Assembly (NCBI RefSeq): GCF_001895145.1
Contig: NZ_BDIR01000014.1
Span: 1-57,606, forward strand
Source: Arcobacter sp. LA11
GTDB lineage: Bacteria; Campylobacterota; Campylobacteria; Campylobacterales; Arcobacteraceae
Direction of reading: 5' to 3'
DNA length: 57,606 nt
The stretch's first letter is position 1; every line of letters begins with the position of its first letter. Position numbers and translations under genes: made by a program. Below are positions 52,205 through 57,606 of the stretch, piece by piece. The notes below the pieces were generated by a model. The model searched no databases. It was not told where the DNA came from and worked only from the letters and a program-made list of their open reading frames with translations.

Positions 52205-53011
52205 ATGTTAGATCCTGAAGAAGAGTATTATAAACTTTTAGAAGTATATAGCAAAAATGTAATTGCTTCTAAAACTGACTTAAAAGGTAAGATAGTATAT
52301 GTATCTGAGGCCTTTTGTGATATAAGTGGTTATACAAGAGAAGAACTTATGGGACAACCTCATAGTATAGTAAGACATCCGGATACACCATCAAGTTTAT
52401 TTGAAGAATTATGGAAAACTATAAAAGCAACTAAAACTTTTAAAGCTGAAATAAAAAATAAAAAAAAGTGTGGTGATTATTATTGGGTAGATATGACTGT
52501 TTCTCCTATTTTTGATGATTTTAATAATGTAGTTGGATATGGTGCTGTTCGACATGATATTACAGATAAAAAGAAAATTGAGGAATTAAATATTGAACAT
52601 GAAAAACTAATTGACTCTTTTAGTCAACATGTAATTGCATCTAAAACTGATCTATTAGGCAATATTACATATGTCACCCAAGCTTTTTGTGATATAAGTG
52701 GTTATACAAAAGAAGAGCTTATAGGACAACCTCATAGTATTGTAAGACATCCTGATATGTCAAAAGAGTTTTATAAAAAACTTTGGAAAGCTATAAAGAA
52801 TGGAAAAACTTTTTATGGTGAAGTAAAAAATAAAAAGAAAAATGGTGATGATTATTGGGTTGATGTAGCTATTACTCAAGATTTTGATAAAAATGGTAAT
52901 CATATAGGATATAGTGCTATAAGAAGTAATATCTCAAAACAAAAAATCTTAGAAGATTTATTAGCCTGTCAAAAGAATGAAGCTGAAAATGAAATTGTTT
53001 CAGAAAAATAG
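52205..53011 (+). CDS. Two-PAS-domain protein without output domain
   Basis: A 268-residue soluble protein composed of two near-identical PAS domains, each with the DISGYT[KR]EEL[IM]GQPHSIVRHPD signature. FKAEIKNKKKCGDYYWVDM and FYGEVKNKKKNGDDYWVDV also match, so the module is a recent duplication. RHPD is typical of Aer-like PAS sensors that hold FAD in energy taxis. No kinase, methyl-accepting or GGDEF domain follows; the protein may join a chemosensory array by interaction or serve as an adaptor. Followed by a strong terminator. Confidence 0.85.
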   Translation: MLDPEEEYYKLLEVYSKNVIASKTDLKGKIVYVSEAFCDISGYTREELMGQPHSIVRHPDTPSSLFEELWKTIKATKTFKAEIKNKKKCGDYYWVDMTVSPIFDDFNNVVGYGAVRHDITDKKKIEELNIEHEKLIDSFSQHVIASKTDLLGNITYVTQAFCDISGYTKEELIGQPHSIVRHPDMSKEFYKKLWKAIKNGKTFYGEVKNKKKNGDDYWVDVAITQDFDKNGNHIGYSAIRSNISKQKILEDLLACQKNEAENEIVSEK

Positions 53012-53018
53012 GCAAAAA

Positions 53019-53047
53019 AAAAGCTAGTCTAAAAAAGACTAGCTTTT
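53019..53047 (+). terminator. Terminator after the two-PAS gene
   Basis: Twelve-base stem AAAAGCTAGTCT / AGACTAGCTTTT with a short A loop; it also closes the cold-shock gene on the other strand. Confidence 0.88.
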
Positions 53048-53066
53048 ATATTTGTAAGAATATTTA

Positions 53067-53285
53067 CTATTGAGGAGTAACGTTCTCAGCTTGTGGTCCT
53101 TTTTGACCTTCACCGATTTCGAAAGTAACTTTTTGACCTTCTTCTAATGTAACTCTTCCATAACCTGTGTTATTAACTTGTCTGTAATGTACGAATACGT
53201 CTTTTCCACCGTTATCTTGTTGGATAAAACCAAAACCTTTTTCACTATTGAACCATTTTACTGTTCCATTAACTAAATCTGCCAT
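53067..53285 (-). CDS. Cold-shock protein, CspA family
   Basis: A 72-residue single-domain cold-shock protein. RNP1 is KGFGFIQ and RNP2 is [14 protein letters not shown] is the N-terminal signature. ATG 53285 has AAAGGA 7 bases before it. The frame extends 39 codons upstream, but that region looks like a leader and not coding. The RNP2 His-Tyr form differs from the usual VFVHF. Binds single-stranded RNA and DNA and melts mRNA structure. Confidence 0.93.
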   Translation of the reverse strand: MADLVNGTVKWFNSEKGFGFIQQDNGGKDVFVHYRQVNNTGYGRVTLEEGQKVTFEIGEGQKGPQAENVTPQ

Positions 53286-53361
53286 GCAGTTTCCTTTGTT
53301 TTTAAAATATACTTTACTTACGTAAAGAGGTCGAAAATATAGATAGGAGTTCTTCATGGTG

Positions 53362-53367
53362 ATTATA
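53362..53367 (-). promoter_or_regulatory. Likely -10 of the cold-shock gene
   Basis: TATAAT on the minus strand, with a TTGACA element 14 bases upstream (short spacing). It would give a leader of about 70 bases before ATG 53285, as is common for csp genes. Confidence 0.5.
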
Positions 53368-53565
53368 CTGTTAACGAAAGTTGTCAATAAAAAGCAAACC
53401 AAAGATGCAACTCTAAATCATCTTCAATACGGATATTATAGCATAGTTTTCTCAATTAATACTTTTTTTCTCAAAAAAAATTAAAAAATTAAAAAAATAA
53501 CATTAAAATATTACTAAAAGGGAGGTTAAAATAGCTTTTTGTAATAATTATTAAAAGGATATGAC

Positions 53566-53802
53566 ATGATCATTGAAATATATTATTGTGGAATGTGAAA
53601 TTATTTACCTAAAGCTTCTAGGTTAGAAGAGGAATTAAAGAATAATTTTCCAGATGCAAAAATTGAACTTATAGAAAGTTCAGGGGGAACATTTATTGTA
53701 AATGTTGATAAAGTGGTTATTTTTGATAAACTAGCAATATCAAAAACAGAAGCGATTTTTCCTAAAGAAAATGAGATAAGTGAAAAAATCAGACTACTAT
53801 AG
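53566..53802 (+). CDS. SelW-like (Rdx family) selenoprotein with CxxU motif
   Basis: The frame reads MIIEIYYCGM, then TGA (53596-53598), then NYLPKASRLEEELKN, later SSGGTFIVNVDKVVIFD, and ends at TAG 53802; 78 residues in all. A Cys-x-x-Sec pair after a first beta strand (EIYYC) followed by a long helix is the hallmark of the thioredoxin-like Rdx/SelW family; GGTFIV matches the G.FEV stretch. AAAAGG lies 7 bases before the ATG. A SECIS-like hairpin follows the TGA. ORF callers that stop at TGA miss the gene entirely. A redox role in the cytoplasm is inferred. Read with selA, selB and selC of this window it is almost certainly a true selenoprotein. Confidence 0.9.
53607..53623 (+). promoter_or_regulatory. 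SECIS-like hairpin after the SelW-like UGA
   Basis: ACCTA / TAGGT closes the 7-base loop AAGCTTC; loop centre is about 17 nt after the UGA, as in the selD and fdhA elements. Confidence 0.6.
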
Positions 53803-53820
53803 TTTTAAGTCTGATTTTTT
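53783..53820. terminator. Bidirectional terminator spanning both converging stop codons
   Basis: Thirteen-base stem AAAAAATCAGACT / AGTCTGATTTTTT with a 12-base loop. It holds the TAG of the SelW-like gene and the stop of the methyltransferase gene in its loop region. Confidence 0.85.
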
Positions 53821-54477
53821 ATAAATTGCAAAAAAATGCGGAACGGGTGGGTTTTGATTATCATCGTAAGATAAAAAATCTATCTCTTTTAATTTATCAA
53901 TTTTTACAAATTTATCAATCTCTTCTTTATCTAAAGGAAGTGGGATATTATCTTCTTGTTCACCTGTTTTTCTACTTCTACATGATACTAATAAATTTCC
54001 AGAAGGTGCAAGCAATTTTGAGATTGCTTTTCTTGCTTTTATTCTATATTCTCCAGGAAGAACTTGTATTGTGTTACATTCATAAACTAAATCAAAATTT
54101 TCAATCCATTCATCTGGATAGTTAAATAAATCAGCAACTAAATAAGTAACTTTTGAATTTGGATATCTATTTTCACATAATTCTATAGCACTTTGAGATA
54201 TATCAAAACCAATAACCTCATAACCAAAGTTACTTAAAGCTTCTGCATCATCACCAACTCCACATCCTATGACAACTGCTTTTGGTTTAATTTTTTTCTT
54301 TGGATTATCTTTTAACCAGTGTATTAAATATGGACTTGGTTCTAAATCTGCCCAAAATACTGCCTTATAATCACCTTTTGCATTTTTATAAATAGAATCA
54401 AACCATCCTAATGGATCATCATTTTCTTGATATGTTTTTACCATTTTTTTATATTCAATGAAATCAAATTCTTCCAT
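53797..54477 (-). CDS. Class I SAM-dependent methyltransferase (TPMT-like)
   Basis: A 226-residue methyltransferase. The SAM motif is AVVIGCGVGDDAEALS, with GFDIS as the ribose-binding acidic motif. W at FWADLEPSPYLIHW suggests a thiopurine-methyltransferase-like group, members of which can methylate Se or Te compounds. Its 3' end overlaps that of the SelW-like gene by 6 bases, tail to tail. That link to selenium is circumstantial; the substrate is unknown. Confidence 0.75.
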   Translation of the reverse strand: MEEFDFIEYKKMVKTYQENDDPLGWFDSIYKNAKGDYKAVFWADLEPSPYLIHWLKDNPKKKIKPKAVVIGCGVGDDAEALSNFGYEVIGFDISQSAIELCENRYPNSKVTYLVADLFNYPDEWIENFDLVYECNTIQVLPGEYRIKARKAISKLLAPSGNLLVSCRSRKTGEQEDNIPLPLDKEEIDKFVKIDKLKEIDFLSYDDNQNPPVPHFFAIYKKSDLKL

Positions 54478-54661
54478 TTAATTATCCTTAAAATGTTTTA
54501 TATGAATAGAGTTTATATCAAAAAAATAATTAAATTAGTAGAAAGAACAATTAACATTATTTCTTAATATTAATTTAAAACTTTATACTTATAATTATAT
54601 GACTAATAATATATTTATATATGATTTATATATATTAATATTATTTAAGATGGGAATAATT

Positions 54662-57196
54662 ATGAAACATCTAACAATTAGACTGAAACTTATCATCATT
54701 TTTATTCTTATAAAAGTTGTACCTCTTGTTTTGATTACATACTTATGTATTCAAGGTGCAATTAAACTAAATGATTACTATCTTGAAAATACAGAAGCAA
54801 TATATATAAAGAATAAACAAGTTATTAGAGCAACTGCCTATGAATCTATTTCTGACAGTATTGAAGCTTTAGATGCAAAATCTCAGGAGTCTATTGAAAT
54901 GATGACTGTAAAAATTGCATCGGAAGTTGCATCTTTCCTTTATGAAAGAGATAATGATTTACTCTTTTTGTCTTCATTAGATTTAAATCAAAAAATAATA
55001 GAAAATTTTTATCATTCAAAATCAAAAGAGTTAAAGGTTACTCCTGAGTATATTTATAACAATAGTTTAAAAAAATGGATTAGAGTGGAAGAAGAACAAG
55101 AAGTGAAACTTCATGAAACTTCTCAGTTAAAAGATAATGAGAAGAAATTTCGTTTTATTAATCCTAATAAAACAGAAAAAATTGCTGTACCTATTTATAA
55201 AGAAGTAGTTTTCTTTGATTTAAGTGGTAAAGAAATTTATAAAAAATCATCAATAAATCAAGTTAAAAATAATATATCATTAAAAGAAAACACTTATATA
55301 AACTCTGAAAACTATTTTACTGAGATAAAAGATTTAAAAAAGGGTGAGATTTATGTTTCAGATGTAATTGGAGAATATGTTAGTTCTAAGATAATAGGTT
55401 TTTTTACAAAAGAAAATGCAGAGGCTTCAGGTTTAGAGTTTAATCCAAAAAAACATGCTTTTGCAGGTGTAGAAAACCCAGTTGGTAAAAAATTTGAAGG
55501 GATTGTTCGATATATCACTCCTGTTTTTAAAAATAACCAAAAGATAGGTTTTATATCTTTAGCTTTAGACCATAAACATATTATGGAGTTTACAGATACT
55601 TTTAATCCACTTAGCAACCATAAAGAGTTAGATATCTCTGATGCTAGTAATGGAAACTATGCTTTTATGTGGGATTATGAAGGAAGAAATATCTCTCACC
55701 CAAGAGATTATTTTATAGTTGGTTTTGATTCAACTACTGGGGAAAGAGTTCCTGGTTGGATTACTAATTCTTTATTGGATGAATTTGAAAATTCATATGA
55801 AAAGAATTTAAATAGGTTTTTAGAAAAGTATCCAAAATTTCATGAACAAGCATTATCTAAAAAGCCAAATATAAAACAATTGAAAGAAAAAGGTGAAGTA
55901 GGTTTAGATTGTAGATATTTGAATTTTGCACCTCAATGTAAAGGATGGATGGAACTAACTCAAAATGGTGGTTATGGTTCTTTTATTATTTATTGGAGTG
56001 ATGTTTGGAAATTAACTACTGCTGCAACAATTCCATATTTTAGTGGACAATATAAAAATTCTAAAAGAGGTTTTGGTTTTGTGACAATTGGTGCAAATGT
56101 TGATGAATTTCATAGTGCTGCAAATAAAACAAGAGAGAATATTAAGGATGTAATTGATATTCAAACAAAAGATATGACTGAAGTTTTATCTTCTGATAGA
56201 AAAAAAATAAAAACTTTTGAAGCAAATACTATAAAAGAATTGACTTTATATACTGTGTTAATGATTATAATTGTTATACTTATTGCAATATGGATGTCTA
56301 ATTATATATCAAATAAGATAACAAAATTAATAATTGGTACAAAAGAGTTTGCTGATAATAATTTAGACTATCGTATAAAAGTTGAGTCTTCTGATGAAGT
56401 TGGTAAGCTTGAAAACTCTTTTAATGAAATGGCACAAACCCTTAAAAATAATAGTATTAAAATTAAAGAACAAGATAGTATTATGACTCAACAAGCCAAA
56501 ATGGCTGCAATGGGAGAAATGCTTGAGAATATTGCACATCAATGGAGACAACCCTTATCTATGATTTCTACTTGTGCAAGTAGTACGAAAGTACAATTAG
56601 AATTAAAAGTTTTAAAAGAAGTTGATTTAGATGATAATATGGATGATATTCTTAAGTATACTAGTCACTTATCTCAAACAATAGATGATTTTAGGAACTT
56701 TTTTAAACCAAACAAAGATATGAATAATTTTAGTATTGAACAATCTTTAAATAAGACATTACAATTAATTTCATCAAAATTAAAAAGTGAAGAAATTGAA
56801 ATAGTAAAAGAAATTGAAGATGTCGTTATTTTTGGTCTAGAAAATGAATTAATGCATGTTTTAATTAATATTATAAATAATGCTTCCGATGCTTTTGTAG
56901 GAAAAGAAAATTTAAAAAAATTAATTTTAATAAATATTAAAAGAAAAGAAAATGAATTAATAATTAAAATCCAAGATAGTGCGGGTGGAATACCTGATGA
57001 ATATTTAGAAAGAATTTTTGAACCATATTTTACAACAAAAAATGGTGTACATGGTACAGGAATTGGACTTTATATGACTGAAGAAATCATTAATGAACAT
57101 ATGAAAGGCAAAATTAGTGTAAAAAATAAAAGCTTTGAATATGGACATAGTGGACATTTTGGTGCTAGATTTAAAATAAAAATACCTTTAAATTAA
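54662..57196 (+). CDS. Large membrane sensor histidine kinase with Cache-like periplasmic domain
   Basis: An 844-residue kinase. Membrane helix near residues 8-30, a large periplasmic sensor of about 490 residues (dCache-like, with YAFMWDYEGRNISHPRDYF), a second helix near 528-550, HAMP, then the kinase core. Phospho-acceptor His626 lies in NIAHQWRQPLS, N-box NIINNASDAF, lid GTGIGLYMTEEI. ATG 54662 with GGGA upstream is preferred to the upstream ATG of the frame (54599), which would add 21 residues before the first helix. No partner regulator nearby. Confidence 0.9.
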   Translation: MKHLTIRLKLIIIFILIKVVPLVLITYLCIQGAIKLNDYYLENTEAIYIKNKQVIRATAYESISDSIEALDAKSQESIEMMTVKIASEVASFLYERDNDLLFLSSLDLNQKIIENFYHSKSKELKVTPEYIYNNSLKKWIRVEEEQEVKLHETSQLKDNEKKFRFINPNKTEKIAVPIYKEVVFFDLSGKEIYKKSSINQVKNNISLKENTYINSENYFTEIKDLKKGEIYVSDVIGEYVSSKIIGFFTKENAEASGLEFNPKKHAFAGVENPVGKKFEGIVRYITPVFKNNQKIGFISLALDHKHIMEFTDTFNPLSNHKELDISDASNGNYAFMWDYEGRNISHPRDYFIVGFDSTTGERVPGWITNSLLDEFENSYEKNLNRFLEKYPKFHEQALSKKPNIKQLKEKGEVGLDCRYLNFAPQCKGWMELTQNGGYGSFIIYWSDVWKLTTAATIPYFSGQYKNSKRGFGFVTIGANVDEFHSAANKTRENIKDVIDIQTKDMTEVLSSDRKKIKTFEANTIKELTLYTVLMIIIVILIAIWMSNYISNKITKLIIGTKEFADNNLDYRIKVESSDEVGKLENSFNEMAQTLKNNSIKIKEQDSIMTQQAKMAAMGEMLENIAHQWRQPLSMISTCASSTKVQLELKVLKEVDLDDNMDDILKYTSHLSQTIDDFRNFFKPNKDMNNFSIEQSLNKTLQLISSKLKSEEIEIVKEIEDVVIFGLENELMHVLINIINNASDAFVGKENLKKLILINIKRKENELIIKIQDSAGGIPDEYLERIFEPYFTTKNGVHGTGIGLYMTEEIINEHMKGKISVKNKSFEYGHSGHFGARFKIKIPLN

Positions 57197-57199
57197 TAA

Positions 57200-57238
57200 A
57201 AATATTCATTTAGCAATATCTGGATTGTGTGAATATTT
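57200..57238 (+). terminator. Hairpin between the kinase and glyA
   Basis: AAATATTCA / TGAATATTT outer arms plus CAAT/ATTG inner arms around ATCTGG. AT-rich and without a T-run, so a terminator or a structured glyA leader. Low certainty. Confidence 0.4.
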
Positions 57239-57279
57239 ATCTTACGTTATACTTCTAAAAAACTTAGAAGGGAAATACC

Positions 57280-57606
57280 ATGAGCTACATAACAGAGCAA
57301 ACATTAGAACAAGCAGATAAAGAGCTGTTCGATATAATAGAAGATGAACTAGAAAGACAAACAGACCACCTAGAGATGATAGCAAGTGAAAACTTTACAT
57401 CACCAGCAGTAATGCAAACAATGGGATCAGTATTTACAAATAAATATGCAGAAGGATACCCATATAAAAGATATTATGGTGGATGTGAATTTGCAGATAA
57501 AGCAGAACAACTAGCAATAGATAGAGCTTGTGAAATCTTTGATTGTAAATTTGCTAATGTACAACCTCATGCAGGATCTCAAGCAAATGGTGCAGTTTAC
57601 GCAGCA
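57280..57606 (+). CDS. glyA: Serine hydroxymethyltransferase GlyA (3' partial)
   Basis: The gene starts at ATG 57280 (AGAAGGGAA upstream) and runs off the end of the window; 109 codons are seen. [25 protein letters not shown] and [11 protein letters not shown] are signatures of GlyA, which converts serine and tetrahydrofolate to glycine and methylene-tetrahydrofolate with PLP. Confidence 0.97.
   Translation, partial: MSYITEQTLEQADKELFDIIEDELERQTDHLEMIASENFTSPAVMQTMGSVFTNKYAEGYPYKRYYGGCEFADKAEQLAIDRACEIFDCKFANVQPHAGSQANGAVYAA

Noticed and set aside
53286-53402. 39-residue N-terminal extension of the cold-shock protein
   Set aside because: Family starts at [12 protein letters not shown]; a -10 at 53362-53367 shows the region is leader.
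53826-54125. 99-residue + strand ORF opposite the methyltransferase
   Set aside because: Antisense shadow, hydrophobic low-complexity translation of AT-rich DNA.

Overview
The window is AT-rich DNA and by gene content looks like a chromosome segment of a free-living or host-associated Campylobacterota species, most likely an Arcobacter-type organism (Arcobacteraceae). This is inferred from three histidine kinases carrying the NIAHQWRQPL H-box, a Campylobacter/Wolinella-style selenocysteine formate dehydrogenase cluster, Tup tungstate uptake, and the overall codon bias. There are no insertion sequences, phage genes, integrases or CRISPR arrays.

Layout. 1-5.4 kb: an envelope or adhesion-regulation operon holding a very repetitive Lys/Glu/Ala protein with a SPOR-like tail, a LapD-like degenerate GGDEF/EAL protein, a lipoprotein and a Sel1-repeat protein. 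A tRNA-Glu and a PAS-GAF histidine kinase follow. 7.3-15 kb: a selenium block with selB and selA, the selenocysteine tRNA gene selC on the opposite strand, selD (itself a selenoprotein read through UGA), and a three-gene ABC transporter of the putative selenate type. 15-22 kb: a serine hydrolase without a normal start codon, a lone aceE, a Panacea-domain protein, a VOC protein, a DmeR/DmeF-type Co/Ni efflux pair with a clear operator, and an acetate permease. 22-26 kb: a binding protein, histidine kinase and response regulator in one overlapping operon next to the acetate permease.

26-39.6 kb: a formate dehydrogenase super-cluster with a polyferredoxin, TorD-like chaperone, small Tat protein, FdhA (UGA-encoded Sec187), FdhB, FdhC, then fdhD, a Cys-rich duplicated protein, a one-domain ModE, a degenerate NifS-like protein, moeA and tupABC. 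With the selenium block it supplies nearly every part of a selenium- and probably tungsten-dependent periplasmic formate oxidase. 39.7-45.1 kb: housekeeping and accessory genes, including a MocR regulator that diverges from a GNAT / DJ-1 / flavin-binding / rhodanese cluster.

45.2-49.1 kb: a likely zinc-starvation unit. ZnuC-ZnuB-like genes, a HisI-RibA fusion protein and a DksA-type protein lie behind two 7-1-7 inverted repeats. The same repeat, perfect, precedes a beta-barrel outer-membrane protein gene read in the opposite direction. 49.2-57.6 kb: a YcaQ-like protein, a small cytochrome c, an HMGL-type aldolase whose frame continues past a UGA, a two-PAS protein, a cold-shock protein, a UGA-containing SelW-like selenoprotein that ordinary ORF calling misses, a methyltransferase, a large sensor kinase and the start of glyA.

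The main results are the selenoprotein set (SelD, FdhA, SelW-like), the 7-1-7 regulon with its HisI-RibA fusion, and the degenerate NifS-like and Cys-duplicated proteins inside the formate dehydrogenase maturation operon. All names rest on reading motifs by eye; no database search was run.
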